NCBI RefSeq assembly: GCF_001941965.1
Contig: NZ_MKZO01000024.1
Coordinates: forward strand, 1 to 64,000
Source: Pseudomonas putida
GTDB taxonomy: Bacteria > Pseudomonadota > Gammaproteobacteria > Pseudomonadales > Pseudomonadaceae
Direction of reading: 5' to 3'
Length of the DNA stretch: 64,000 bases
Below are positions 15,808-25,395 of the stretch, one piece after another (position 1 is the first letter of the stretch; each line of letters starts with the position of its first letter). The notes below the pieces were generated by a model, which was not told where the DNA came from, ran no database searches, and saw nothing but the letters and a program-made list of their open reading frames with translations. A program made the translations under genes and the position numbers.

Positions 15808-18800
15808 TCAGGCCCGGCAGACCTGCTCCAGGCGCTGGGCCAGGGTCGCCATGGCCAGGCGCAGGTCAGCCACCAGGGGCTCGATGGGCTGCGTCTTGCG
15901 CGGCCCGTGAACCGCCTGCTCGATGTTTTCGCAGGCCCGCAGCAGCCAGCGCGCCTTGATGATTCGCGCGCCGCCCTTGACCCGGTGGGCCAGGTCGGCC
16001 AGCCCGCCGAGGTCGTCGGGGTGCAGCTCGGCCAGGCGCGCGAGGTCGTCGCGGTTGCTCAGCAACAGGTCGCGCAGCAGGTCCTTGATCGCCTGGTCAT
16101 CGCCGCCGGTGAGCTGGCGCAGGCTGGACAGGTCATGGCCCTCGCCCAGTACGCCAGCAGCGCCGGGCTCGACCGCCAGGCGCTCTTGCGCGCGGGGCGC
16201 CAGCCTGGCGGCCAGCGCCGTCAGGTCCAGGGGTTTGAACAGGCAGTCATCCATGCCTGCCCGCAGGCAACGCACGCGCTCCTCGGCCTGGGCGTTGGCC
16301 GTGCAGCCGAGCAGCAGCACCGAGGACTTGCCCTTGCGCCGTTCATCCTCGCGTACCGCCCGGGTCAGGGCGTAGCCGTTCATACCGGGCATGTTGCAGT
16401 CGGTGATCAGCACATCGAAGTGCTGGCGCAACCAGGTGCGCAGGCCCTCATGGCCGTTGGCCGCGGTGACCACGCGATGGCCGAGGTAGCTCAGTTGCTG
16501 TTGCAACAGCAGGCGATTGGCCGGGTAGTCATCCACCACCAGGATGTCCAGCGCAGCCATCTCCCCGGCCTCGGGTTGAGGCAGGCTGGCCAGGGTCTCT
16601 GCGCAGGGCGTCAGCCGCGGCAGGTCGAGGCGCAATTGCGCCCGCGTGCCGACGCCCAGGGTGCTGTCCAGGTGCATCTCGCCGCCCATCATGGCGCACA
16701 GCGCATGGCTGATGCTCAGGCCCAGGCCCGTGCCGCTGCGCGCGCCCTGCAGGTTGTTGCTGGCCTGGCGGAACGGCCGGCCCAGTTGGCTCAGTTCGTC
16801 GGCCGGAATACCGACCCCGGTGTCTTCCACGGCCAGGTGCAGGCCAACCCGTTCGGCGCCGAGTTCCAGGCTCAGGGTGACGCATACCAGGCCTTCGTCG
16901 GTGAACTTGATGGCATTGCTGATCAGGTTCGACAGCACCTGCTGGAAGCGCAGCGGGTCGAGCAGCACCTGCACCGGCCCGTGGCCCTCCATGTCCAGTT
17001 TCAGTTGCAGGCGCTTTTGCCGGGCCTGGCCTTCGAACAGACGCACCGTGCTTTCCACTTCGCGATACAGGTCCACCTGCTGTGGCGCCAGGGTCAAATG
17101 GCCGGATTCGATGCGGGTGATATCGAGGATATCGCCGACCAGGTCACGCAGCCCCCGCGCTGCGCCGGAGGCGACCTCCAGGGCCAGGCGGTCGAGCACA
17201 CCCTCGCCGGACTTGCGCAGGGCCAGCTCGAGCATGCCCAGCAGGGCGTTGAGCGGGTTGCGGATCTCATGGCTCATGGTCGCGAGGAAGTGGGTCTTGG
17301 CCCGGTTGGCCGCCTCGGCCTCGTCCTTGGCCTGTTGCAGGGCATGGTAGAGCTGCTGGCGTTCGGAAATGTCGATCCAGCCACCGATCAGGCCCTTCAC
17401 CGCACCGTCGCTGCCACGATACGGCAGCATCCAGTGATAGATGGTGATGCGCCGGCCGCCGAGCACCAGCTCGCGGTCCTCCACCAGTTTCTGGCCGAGG
17501 GCAATGACCTGGCGCGAGGCTTCGCGACAGTGGCGGCTCTGGGCTGCGCCGATCAACCATTCCGGCAGCGCCTGGTCGATCACCGACTCGAAGGTGACGC
17601 CCAGGGCATCCAGGTAACTGACATTGCAGGTGATCAGCCGCCCGCGGCGGTCGCGCACGTAGATCGGGTTCGGCGTGCCGTCGATCATCACCCGCATGAA
17701 CTCCACCTGCTCGTTCAGCGCCTTTTCCGCTGTCTGGCGCCGGCGTACCTGGCGGCGCAGACTGCGAATCCAGTACACCGCGAGAAACATCAAGGCCACG
17801 GCCATGAGGAAGGTCTGCAGGATCATCCCGCGGTACTTGCGCCAATAGGTGTCGGCGATGATGACCTCGCTGCGCCAGCGACTGGTCAGGTCGTCCATTT
17901 CCTGCGGGCTGATGCTCAGCAGCACCTTGTTGAGGATCGACATCAGCTCGCTGGCGTCACGGCGCCCGGCAAAGGCGAAATGCAGGGCCGGCAGGGGCAG
18001 CGCGGCGCTGATGTGCAATTGGCCGCGGTAAAAGCGCGCGATGCTGTAGCGCGCGCCGATCAGGCTCACCACTGCGGCATGCGCCTCGCCGCTGACGACC
18101 CGCTCCAGGGCTTGCAGCGGGCCGTCGCTCCACAGCGGACGGATACCCGGGTGCTGTTCGCGCAGGTAGTCCTCGATCACGCTGCCCTCGACCAGCGCCA
18201 GGCGCTTGCCGTCCAGTTGCTCGAGGCTGTCGAAGCGGACGTTGTCGCGGGTCACCAGGACCAGGCCGTTGCTCAACCAGGAGCGGCTGAAGGCAACCTG
18301 TTGCTGACGGTCCTGGCTGAACGGCAGCGCGGCCAGCAGATCGACCTCGTCGGCCTCCAGGCGCCGGGTCATCTCGTTGAAGCCCGCGCGTTCGACAATG
18401 TCGAACGCCAGCCCGCTGCGCTGGCTGATGATCTCCAGCAGATCGGCGCTGATGCCGCGGAACGCGCCGTTGTCGTCGCGGTAGGTGACCGGCGGGAACT
18501 GCTCGTCGATGGCCACCCTGATTCGCGGATTGCGCTGCAGCCATGCCTCCTCGTCCGGCGTCAGGTCCAGCCGCTGGGGCTCGACGAAACCGGCCCTGCC
18601 GGCGTTCCAGCGGCGCAGGATGTCCTGGCGGGTCTGCTCGGGAATCTGTTCCAGGGCCTGGTCGACCAGCGCCTTGAGGCGCCGGTTGGCCGGGCTCAGG
18701 GCAAAACCGTAGTGGCCATCCTGGAAGCGTTCGGCGGCGCTCAGTTGCAGGGCGCTCAGATAGCTTTTTTGCAGCAGGTAGCGCGACCCCAGGGCGTCAC

Positions 18801-19452
18801 CGATAAACAGATCGGCCTGGCCGAAGGCCACGGCGCCCAGGGCGTTGAGTACCGACGGGTAGACCACCGGCACGGCCTGGGGAAACAGCTGGTGCACACG
18901 CTCGGTGGACAGATAGCCCTCGCGCAGGGCCAGGCGCACACCGGGCTGGTGCGGGTCCGCTGGCGTCGCGCGGTCATTGCGGCTGACCAGTACCGGGAGG
19001 TTTTCCGCATAGGGCTGCGACAGCAGCAGGCCGCTGCGCAACGCCTCGTCGGCGTTGGAGGTGCCGAGCAGATCGATTTCGCCGCGGGCCAGGGCGTCCA
19101 ATGCCGCGCTGCGGCTGGCATAGCGGCGCACCCGCAGGTCCAGGCCGAGCAATTCGCCGAGCAGGCCGGCATAGTCCGCCGTCAGGCCCTCGTAATCGCG
19201 CCCGATGGTGGTAATGTCGAACGGCACCCGGTCCGGACGGCTGACCCCCAGCCAGAGCGTGCGCCGCGCCCACAGCCATCGGCGGTCGTCATCCTCGAGC
19301 TGCAGCGGCAGTTGGTCGCCGAGGCTGGAGCGGGCCAGCAGGCTCGGCGCCTCGCCCCAGGCCAGGGCGGCGCCCAGCCACAGGCAGGGCCCGAGCAGGA
19401 GCAGCAGGCGGACCAGGCGCTTCAGCGGCCAGCGCCGCTCAGATAAGGTCAT
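15808..19452 (-). CDS. BvgS/RocS-like unorthodox sensor kinase
   Basis: A 1214-residue inner-membrane kinase. In order: signal segment; two periplasmic Venus-flytrap (SBP_bac_3) domains (about 45-275 and 290-530); one transmembrane helix (ILQTFLMAVALMFLAVYWI); PAS (about 590-700); HisKA with MSHEIRNPLNALL; HATPase; receiver (ILVVDDYPANR, phospho-Asp in ITDCNMPG); C-terminal HPt with His in AHRVKGGAR. This is exactly the BvgS/RocS1 layout. The ATG at 19452 overlaps the end of the BvgA-like regulator gene by 14 bases, so the pair is cotranscribed. The flytrap ligand is unknown. It should feed phosphate to the BvgA-like protein and possibly to the REC-EAL protein. Confidence 0.92.
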   Translation of the reverse strand: MTLSERRWPLKRLVRLLLLLGPCLWLGAALAWGEAPSLLARSSLGDQLPLQLEDDDRRWLWARRTLWLGVSRPDRVPFDITTIGRDYEGLTADYAGLLGELLGLDLRVRRYASRSAALDALARGEIDLLGTSNADEALRSGLLLSQPYAENLPVLVSRNDRATPADPHQPGVRLALREGYLSTERVHQLFPQAVPVVYPSVLNALGAVAFGQADLFIGDALGSRYLLQKSYLSALQLSAAERFQDGHYGFALSPANRRLKALVDQALEQIPEQTRQDILRRWNAGRAGFVEPQRLDLTPDEEAWLQRNPRIRVAIDEQFPPVTYRDDNGAFRGISADLLEIISQRSGLAFDIVERAGFNEMTRRLEADEVDLLAALPFSQDRQQQVAFSRSWLSNGLVLVTRDNVRFDSLEQLDGKRLALVEGSVIEDYLREQHPGIRPLWSDGPLQALERVVSGEAHAAVVSLIGARYSIARFYRGQLHISAALPLPALHFAFAGRRDASELMSILNKVLLSISPQEMDDLTSRWRSEVIIADTYWRKYRGMILQTFLMAVALMFLAVYWIRSLRRQVRRRQTAEKALNEQVEFMRVMIDGTPNPIYVRDRRGRLITCNVSYLDALGVTFESVIDQALPEWLIGAAQSRHCREASRQVIALGQKLVEDRELVLGGRRITIYHWMLPYRGSDGAVKGLIGGWIDISERQQLYHALQQAKDEAEAANRAKTHFLATMSHEIRNPLNALLGMLELALRKSGEGVLDRLALEVASGAARGLRDLVGDILDITRIESGHLTLAPQQVDLYREVESTVRLFEGQARQKRLQLKLDMEGHGPVQVLLDPLRFQQVLSNLISNAIKFTDEGLVCVTLSLELGAERVGLHLAVEDTGVGIPADELSQLGRPFRQASNNLQGARSGTGLGLSISHALCAMMGGEMHLDSTLGVGTRAQLRLDLPRLTPCAETLASLPQPEAGEMAALDILVVDDYPANRLLLQQQLSYLGHRVVTAANGHEGLRTWLRQHFDVLITDCNMPGMNGYALTRAVREDERRKGKSSVLLLGCTANAQAEERVRCLRAGMDDCLFKPLDLTALAARLAPRAQERLAVEPGAAGVLGEGHDLSSLRQLTGGDDQAIKDLLRDLLLSNRDDLARLAELHPDDLGGLADLAHRVKGGARIIKARWLLRACENIEQAVHGPRKTQPIEPLVADLRLAMATLAQRLEQVCRA

Positions 19453-20065
19453 GACGCCTGGCCAGGTCGGCCAGGTCAACCTGGGAATCGACCCGCAGTT
19501 TCTCCAGCAAGCGGGTCTTGTAGGTACTGATGGTCTTGTTGCTCAGCAGCATGGTCTCGCCAATGACCTTGTTGCTCAGGCCACGCGCCAGTTGCTGAAG
19601 GATCAGCAGCTCGCGGTCGGTCAGGCGCTCGATGCGCTGCGCCTCGGTGGCCTGGCAGTCGTAGCGGTTCACCGAACTCAGCGACACCTCGGGAAAATAG
19701 GTATAGCCCGACAGCACCGCCATGACCGCCTTGCGCAGTTCGGTGAGGTCGTCGTTCTTCGAAACGAAGCCCGAGGCCCCGAGGCGCATGCAGCGCATGG
19801 AGAAATAACCAGGCACCTGGGAGGTCAGCACGAGCATTTTCATGCGCATGTTCGCCGACTTGACCCGGGTGATGATCTCCAGGCCGTCCATGCGCGGAAT
19901 GGAAATGTCGAGGATGGCGATATCCGGCTCGTGCTCGCGCATCATGCGCAAGGCATCCACGCCGTTGTCGGCCTCGGCGACGATGTTGATGTTCTCCTGG
20001 CGCAGCAGCATGCGCACGCTGGCACGAATGAATGGGTGATCGTCGACGATCAAGGCTGTGTACAT
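19439..20065 (-). CDS. BvgA/RocA-like LuxR-type response regulator
   Basis: A 208-residue NarL/FixJ regulator: receiver (ALIVDDHPFIR, phospho-Asp in AILDISIPRMDG, Lys in VSKND) and a LuxR helix-turn-helix (LTDRELLILQQLARGLSNKVI; KTISTYKTRLLEKL). The segment GYTYFPEVSLSSV and the HTH strongly recall Bordetella BvgA. The start at 20065 follows GAGGGACAC. It sits directly before the BvgS-like kinase and downstream of a fimbrial operon. BvgA-like heptad sites lie about 125 bases upstream of its start and again before the fimbrial operon, so it probably controls itself and the fimbriae. Confidence 0.92.
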   Translation of the reverse strand: MYTALIVDDHPFIRASVRMLLRQENINIVAEADNGVDALRMMREHEPDIAILDISIPRMDGLEIITRVKSANMRMKMLVLTSQVPGYFSMRCMRLGASGFVSKNDDLTELRKAVMAVLSGYTYFPEVSLSSVNRYDCQATEAQRIERLTDRELLILQQLARGLSNKVIGETMLLSNKTISTYKTRLLEKLRVDSQVDLADLARRHDLI

Positions 20066-20139
20066 GTGTCCCTCACTCTCTGGGTGACATACCTGTCGGC
20101 GGGCAGTGCTGAATCGCAACCAGTCGCAATAGCGTCAAA

Positions 20140-20159
20140 GTGCCACTACCTTGTGGCAC
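20140..20159 (-). terminator. Possible weak terminator hairpin after the fimbrial operon
   Basis: GTGCCAC-6-GTGGCAC forms a 7-bp hairpin in the gap between the chaperone and regulator genes. On the minus strand it is followed only by TTT, so termination would be weak and may allow read-through. Confidence 0.3.
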
Positions 20160-20189
20160 GCAGTATCGGTTGCCGGACGGGCACATGTG

Positions 20190-20230
20190 CATCAGACATT
20201 TCCTGTGTCGGCGCAGGAAATTTCCCAGCG
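20190..20230 (-). promoter_or_regulatory. Candidate BvgA-like binding element in front of the regulator gene
   Basis: Contains CATCAGACAT (20190-20199), the heptads TTTCCTG (20199-20205), CAGGAAA (20214-20220) and TTTCCCA (20221-20227), and the palindrome GGAAATTTCC. An almost identical element lies at 25396-25434, in the same orientation relative to the gene it precedes. BvgA sites are built from inverted heptads close to TTTCCTA. Confidence 0.6.
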
Positions 20231-20236
20231 TTAGCT

Positions 20237-20968
20237 TCAACCCTTGATTTCGACGCGTCGTCGCTCTCCTCCCTCGATCAGTTCGAAGCGGTACACCCGC
20301 CCCGGCGAGCGGGCGAACAGCCGCGACACGCCGGGGCGGATATGGTGCTTGGTGGCCACGGCACAGTGCTTGCCGCTGCTGTCGCAGTCATTGAAATGAT
20401 CGAGGACCACGGTGGAGCTGCCCTGGTTGCTGACCCGGAACTGGCCGTCCAGCTCGCTGATCCCGGTGTCGAAGCGGGTGTCCTGTGGGCGGATGAACAG
20501 CAGCGAGCCATAGCCGGCAAGGATGTTCACCCCGGCCTTGAGCTCCTGCTCGTAGCGCTCGGCTTCTTCGTCGCTGATGGCGAAGCCGTCACCGTGCTCG
20601 GGCAGCACCGGCACGAAACGCAGGCGGAAATAACGTTCACCGCCCCGCTCGCCGCGGTACAGCAGGCGCACCGCCTGCATGCCGCCGGCCGGGACGATCA
20701 GCCGTGCCGGGCTGGCAATCAGCGGCCGCTCGGCCACCGGCAGGTCATCATGGGACACCTCGCGGGGCGCGCTCTGCCCGTCATGGATCAACTCGACCAC
20801 GCTGACCTTGACGAAGGCGGTAGTGTCGCCCAGGTTGCGCACGCGCTTGAGCAAGGTACTGGATCCACCGTCGAGGTAGTCGTAGAGGCCGCCGACATTG
20901 ATTTGCGGGCCGGCCTGCGCAGTGCCGGCCAACAGGCCCAGGCACAGCGCGAACAACAGGGTTTTCAT
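20237..20968 (-). CDS. Periplasmic fimbrial chaperone (CS1/alpha type)
   Basis: A 243-residue protein with a signal peptide (MKTLLFALCLGLLAGTAQA) and two Ig-like domains, as in PapD-like chaperones of the CS1/cable-pilus class. It contains VKVSVVELIHDG, LIVPAGGMQAVRLLYRG (the strand that zips to subunits) and YFRLRFVPVLPE. It donates a strand to pilins and delivers them to the usher. The start at 20968 has GGAG ten bases upstream. It is the last gene of the subunit-usher-tip-chaperone operon, 21 bases after the tip gene. In Burkholderia cbl pili the chaperone comes first, so the order differs. Confidence 0.88.
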   Translation of the reverse strand: MKTLLFALCLGLLAGTAQAGPQINVGGLYDYLDGGSSTLLKRVRNLGDTTAFVKVSVVELIHDGQSAPREVSHDDLPVAERPLIASPARLIVPAGGMQAVRLLYRGERGGERYFRLRFVPVLPEHGDGFAISDEEAERYEQELKAGVNILAGYGSLLFIRPQDTRFDTGISELDGQFRVSNQGSSTVVLDHFNDCDSSGKHCAVATKHHIRPGVSRLFARSPGRVYRFELIEGGERRRVEIKG

Positions 20969-20989
20969 GGTGCAGCTCCTGAAGAACAC

Positions 20990-22157
20990 TTAGAAATCGG
21001 CATCGAATACCACCGTGACATCACCTTCGTAGCGCGCCCCGGGGTAGCGGGTCATTTCACTCACGGCGTGCTTGTCCACCTGGAAATGCAGGCTGCCGCC
21101 GCGGTTCAACGCCGGTTGCGTGGCCTCCAGTTCGATGGCGGTAGCCTCGCCAACCGGTAACGGCAGGCGGGTGACCGGTTGACCGTTGTGCAGGATGACG
21201 CTGGGCAGGGTCAGGGCGACCTGGACCGGCACCTGGTGGTCATTGGCGTCGTTGCGGATGGCGCACTGGCTGCCCAGCGGGTACTCGCAGCGGGTATGCA
21301 CGGTGAACGGCCCCGACGACCAGATGCGCAGCGGCAGATCGCGGTACAGGCGCTCGGGCAGGCGCTTGTTGTTCAGCCATTGCGTCCAGCCACCCGGCGG
21401 CTCCAGCACCACCCGCTCGGAACCGGCCGGGAAGTCGATGACGAAGGCGTGCACCACGTCCAGTTCGAAGTTGATGGTCAGGTTGCTGGTGTTGAGGTTG
21501 CTGACGTCGTTGCCGAAGTCGAAATCGGCACCGGGGCCGACCTGGTAGGTGGTCTGGCCGCGGTACATGCCCTGCTTCATGCGCAGGGGCGACGGGGTTA
21601 CCAGGCGGTAGGCAACGCCGAAATCACGAGTCTCCACATCGCGTTCCATCCCTGGCGTACCCGGACTACCGATGGGATAGCAGTAATCAGGGTTGCCCGG
21701 GCTTTTCACGCTCCACAGGTAGGACGCCCAGGCCCCGGTGCCCAGGGTGTACAGATAGCCGCACCCCCCGCGGACATACAAGGTGTACACCGGGCTGTTG
21801 CTGGTCGTGCTTACATACTGGCTGATAGCGAAGATTTCAAAGGTCAGTTGGTAGCTCTCGCCGGTCAGATCGTGGGTCACCGTCACCGTGCGCCGGCCTG
21901 GAACCTTGATGTAGAACAGGTCGCGATGGTCCGGCGCACTGTGGGTGGTCTTCTTGCTGTAGGTGATGGGTATGCCCACCGTTTCCACGCCGTTGCAGTA
22001 ATGCGGCCAGCGTCCGCAAAACGCGGCCTGGGGCGTGGTGTTGATGAACTCGTTGCCCGCCGCGGTATTCGGCGGTGATGGTGACCTCCTCCGCCACCGC
22101 CGGCAGCGACAGGAGCAAGGCCAACAGTGCGAGGCCGATCAGCAGGCTTCGGGTCAT
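20990..22157 (-). pseudogene. CblD-like fimbrial tip adhesin gene interrupted by a frameshift
   Basis: The first 34 codons (22157 downward, AAGGAA site upstream) encode a signal peptide (LLALLLSLPAVA) and the mature start EEVTITAEY. The rest of the protein lies in another frame and continues AAGNEFINTTPQAAFCGRW, then GIPITY and about 330 residues to FDADF. Tip pilins of the CblD/CooD class have just such an NxFxNTTPxxxxC motif at the mature N-terminus, so the two frames belong to one protein of about 388 residues. The shift (+1 or -2) falls at about 22058-22070. As read, the main frame has a GTG at 21988 but no signal peptide, so no exported tip protein would be made. Sequencing error is possible. 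Confidence 0.75.
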
Positions 22158-22177
22158 GATGATTTCCTTGCGTGGCA

Positions 22178-24718
22178 TCAGGCGTCACCTCCCTGGGTGC
22201 GCGGGTGGCGGACGGCGAGGCTGTCCGGCGAGCAGACCTGGTCGCCCACCAGCAGCACATCCTCCTGGCGCTGTACGCCGGGATCGAGGCTGAGCAGGCA
22301 GAGGCGCTGGCCGCCCTGGCGGATTTCCAGGGTCGGGGTCGATTCGCTCATTTCCACGGCGAAGAAGCCGTCGGCTTCGCTGACGCTGCGGCTGGCGTGG
22401 TTGATGACCATGGCCCCGCGCAGTGGCTGGCCGTTGTGGTCGAGCAGGCGGCCGAGTACGGTGACCGTGCGCATGACCCGCAGCACCCGGTAATCCACGC
22501 CCCCGCGGTTGAGGTGATAGGTCAGTGACGACGGCTGGATCACCGCCGCAGGCACACGGCCGTCCTCGAAGTCGAGTTGCACGCTGCCGGACTTGTAGGC
22601 GCTCACCGGAATCACGTTGCGCCCCGGGCGCAGCACGCTGGCATGGCCGTCGAGGTCATCGACCCGCAGCTTGAGGTCGGGGTAGTCCGACTCCACGTCG
22701 ACGATCAGCCCGGCCTCGTACGGCAGGTACTGGCCACTCAGGGCGGCCTTGCCGCCGCCGATGGCCAGGGTGCTTTCCAGGTTGAGGCCGCCGCTGACCT
22801 GATTGTTGTACGAGGAGTTCTGCACATAGGCATCGCCATGCAGCGCGCGGTTCTCGAATTGCGCGTTGGCGGCGAACGCCGCGCCATAGCGGTCACCATT
22901 GATCGTGCCACCGACGGTGCGCAGGGTGCTGTCCTCGATATCCTGCTGGTAGGTCAGCGAGGTATTCAGGTCGCGGCCGCCGTCGCGCGAAGTGCGGGTG
23001 CCGAGGCTGCCGGACAGGCGCCGGCCCGGCCCGCCGAGGCTCATGCTCAGGCTCAGGTTGACCCCGCGGTTGCGCTGGTTGCCGCTGCTGGAGTTGCCGG
23101 GGCGATCGAACAGCGCGACCCGCCAGTTGGCATCCGAGCCCATCAACTGGCCGTGTTGCGACCAGCCCAGGTCCAGGGCCACGCCGCTGTTGCCGTAGCC
23201 GCCATCGCTGTGGCTGAGGCGCAGGGTCGCCGTGCTTTTGCGGGTGATGCGCTGGCTGACCGACAGGGACGACTGGCGCATCTCGTGACTGCCGGGCTGC
23301 TGGCGGTAGTCGTCATCGTTGTAGTCGTAGCCGTCCAGACGGCGCTGGCGCGGGTATTCGATCCACGAACGGTTGTGGCTGAGGACCACGCTGCCCGACT
23401 CATGGTGCCAGACACCTTGCAGGTCATAGCCATTGCCACGCTGGTCGGTATGGAACACATTGCCGAACACCTTGAGGCGGTCCAGGGCATCCCAGTCCAG
23501 CGAGGTGCCGTACTGCATCTGCCCGTCGATGCGCTGGGCCGAGGCCCCGGCCACCAGGCGCGGGTGCAGCAGGTAATTGGTGATGACCCCGGCGGCCAGC
23601 CCGCCGTAGTCCTCGTCGTCCCAGTTGCTGAGCAGTTCGCTCTGCTTGCCCAGGTACAGGTTGTAGCGCCAGGGTGAGGCGTTGTTGCTCCAGTTGTTGG
23701 GCTTGTAGATGAACTCTTCGTTACGCGAAGTGACCTGGCCGTCCTCGATCAGGCGCACCTCCACCTCGTAGATGCCACCGGGCAGGACCCGGGTGTCGAT
23801 GGCCTGCAGGCCGGGTTGTACCGGCTGGCTGTTGATCAACTGGCCATTGCGGTAGATCTCGACGAGCCCCGGGCGGTTGGGGGTGACATAGATCGGCGTG
23901 GCACTGGCCTTGCCGTTGTCGATCGCCAGGCTGTCGCTGCTGCCGAACATCAGCCCCAGGGTGGTATCCGGGCTGTTGCCGAGCAGGCGCGGCTGGCGGC
24001 TCATGGCCTGGGCGCCAGGGGTGAAATAGCCGAGGCGGAAGAAGTTGTCCTGGTGCACGCGCTCGGCGAACAGCTCGTCGACCCGGTGCCGGGTCTGTGG
24101 ACGGTCCTCGTTGCTGCGGTCGACCTGGGCCTCGGCCACGGTGGTCCAGTTGCCGACGCTGCCCTGCCCGCGCAAGGCGTAGCGGCCGACGGTTTCCTCG
24201 CCGTCACGGCTGAGGTTGAGCTGGTTGCGCAGGATCACGCCCTGGCTGCCCTGCTCGGGCAATGGGTGCCAGGCGGCCTGCTGGTCGCGTTCGGCGTTGC
24301 GGGTGAGGATCGACAGTTGCGAGTTGGCCAGGCTGTAGTGCACCGCCAGCAGGTCCTGGGGGCAGGCCTTGATGCAATTGCCCAGGGCCTGGCCGGCCCG
24401 CAGCACCTCGCCCCAGCGCTGGCGCACGGTATCTGGCTCCCGGCTTTCGTGGGTATCGGTGAACTCCAGCAGCTGGACCCGCTCGTCACGGCTGAGTACC
24501 ACCATGGCTTCACCGAGCAGGCGACCGTCGAGGTCGATGCGCACGGCCAGGGGTACGTCGAAAAAGTGCTCGTCGAATTCCTTCGGCAATCCTTCGGCCT
24601 GCCGCAGGATGCCAAGCTGACTGGTATTCCCCGTCTCTTCCCTGGCGCTGACCTCGGTCAGCCAGGCGGCGGCCACGCAGCAGCCCACCGCCATTCGTAT
24701 GGATGTCGCAAGAGACAT
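22178..24718 (-). CDS. Outer-membrane fimbrial usher, CS1/TcfC type
   Basis: An 846-residue usher with a signal peptide (about 1-25). An N-terminal domain has cysteines in GNCIKACPQD. The central beta barrel and plug region contain PIYVTPNRPGLVEIYRNGQLI and GGIYEVEVRL. C-terminal domains include GRLLDHNGQPLRGAMVINHA. Length and motifs fit the alpha-fimbrial ushers (CooC, CblC, TcfC). It secretes and orders the pilins. The start is uncertain: ATG at 24718 fits the signal peptide, but a GTG at 24757 is also in frame. It lies 103 bases after the major subunit and 20 bases before the tip gene. Confidence 0.9.
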   Translation of the reverse strand: MSLATSIRMAVGCCVAAAWLTEVSAREETGNTSQLGILRQAEGLPKEFDEHFFDVPLAVRIDLDGRLLGEAMVVLSRDERVQLLEFTDTHESREPDTVRQRWGEVLRAGQALGNCIKACPQDLLAVHYSLANSQLSILTRNAERDQQAAWHPLPEQGSQGVILRNQLNLSRDGEETVGRYALRGQGSVGNWTTVAEAQVDRSNEDRPQTRHRVDELFAERVHQDNFFRLGYFTPGAQAMSRQPRLLGNSPDTTLGLMFGSSDSLAIDNGKASATPIYVTPNRPGLVEIYRNGQLINSQPVQPGLQAIDTRVLPGGIYEVEVRLIEDGQVTSRNEEFIYKPNNWSNNASPWRYNLYLGKQSELLSNWDDEDYGGLAAGVITNYLLHPRLVAGASAQRIDGQMQYGTSLDWDALDRLKVFGNVFHTDQRGNGYDLQGVWHHESGSVVLSHNRSWIEYPRQRRLDGYDYNDDDYRQQPGSHEMRQSSLSVSQRITRKSTATLRLSHSDGGYGNSGVALDLGWSQHGQLMGSDANWRVALFDRPGNSSSGNQRNRGVNLSLSMSLGGPGRRLSGSLGTRTSRDGGRDLNTSLTYQQDIEDSTLRTVGGTINGDRYGAAFAANAQFENRALHGDAYVQNSSYNNQVSGGLNLESTLAIGGGKAALSGQYLPYEAGLIVDVESDYPDLKLRVDDLDGHASVLRPGRNVIPVSAYKSGSVQLDFEDGRVPAAVIQPSSLTYHLNRGGVDYRVLRVMRTVTVLGRLLDHNGQPLRGAMVINHASRSVSEADGFFAVEMSESTPTLEIRQGGQRLCLLSLDPGVQRQEDVLLVGDQVCSPDSLAVRHPRTQGGDA

Positions 24719-24821
24719 GTGTGATTGCTCGTCGCGGATGGAGGCAACTCCAACCACCCCCGGCCCGGCATGGGGAGCGCCGGACCGGGGACGATTGGAA
24801 AAGGGAGGGACTGGCCCGGAT

Positions 24822-25304
24822 TTACTCGGCGGTGGTTTCGAACATCATGTTGACCACGCCCAGGTAGTTGCCCGGGGTGTAGCCACCGGTGCCTGCGGCC
24901 TTGGCGGCCACTTCGAAGCCGACGATGGCGCCGGGGGCGGCCTGTTCCTGGCTGATGACCTCGGCGGAGGTCAGGGTCAGGGACTTGCCGGCGACGCTGA
25001 CTTCGAGGCCGATGGTGTCGGCGCCGCTGGTGATGGTCGCCGGGTTGGTCAGGTAGGCCGAGATCGGTCCGGTGGTGCTGCGTACCTGGAGTTGCTTGCG
25101 GATCGGTTGCAGGGTTTGCTGGAACGAGTTCCAGGCCATGTCCTGCGGCTCGTTCATCCAGTTGCCGCCTACCGGCTCGACGTAGAAGCTTTCGGTCGGG
25201 ATGGTGGCGGTCACGGTGACCTGTTTCTCGATCGGGTCGGCCGCCACGGCGGTACCGGCCGCCATCATCAGTGCCAGTGGGAGTGCGAGAACGCTGTATT
25301 TCAT
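24822..25304 (-). CDS. CS1-type fimbrial major subunit
   Basis: A 160-residue pilin with a signal peptide (MKYSVLALPLALMMAAGTAVA). The mature start DPIEKQVTVTATIPTESFYV is the donor-strand region typical of CS1/CblA pilins. It continues with QDMAWN, IRKQLQVRSTTGPISAYL and a C-terminal GNYLGVVNMMFE strand. No cysteines, as expected for this class. The ATG at 25304 has AAGGA nine bases upstream. It is the first gene of the operon and should be made in excess; the 103-base gap to the usher can host processing or attenuation. A candidate BvgA-like element lies 92 bases upstream of the start. Confidence 0.9.
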   Translation of the reverse strand: MKYSVLALPLALMMAAGTAVAADPIEKQVTVTATIPTESFYVEPVGGNWMNEPQDMAWNSFQQTLQPIRKQLQVRSTTGPISAYLTNPATITSGADTIGLEVSVAGKSLTLTSAEVISQEQAAPGAIVGFEVAAKAAGTGGYTPGNYLGVVNMMFETTAE

Positions 25305-25395
25305 GACCAATTTCCTTGTTGGGTGGCAAATTTTCCGGTAGTCCGGCAATGGCGCCGGACGGAGCGGATTATTCGCTAACAGGGGAAATGGCTTA

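Noticed and set aside
15907..19446. A 1179-codon open frame antisense to the BvgS-like kinase.
   Set aside because: No recognisable domain, composition biased to Ala/Gln/His/Arg; the sense strand encodes a complete kinase.
20152..20176. TGGCACG followed by TTGCC, resembling a sigma-54 promoter.
   Set aside because: The spacing between the GG and GC elements is about five bases too long on this strand, and no suitable gene follows.
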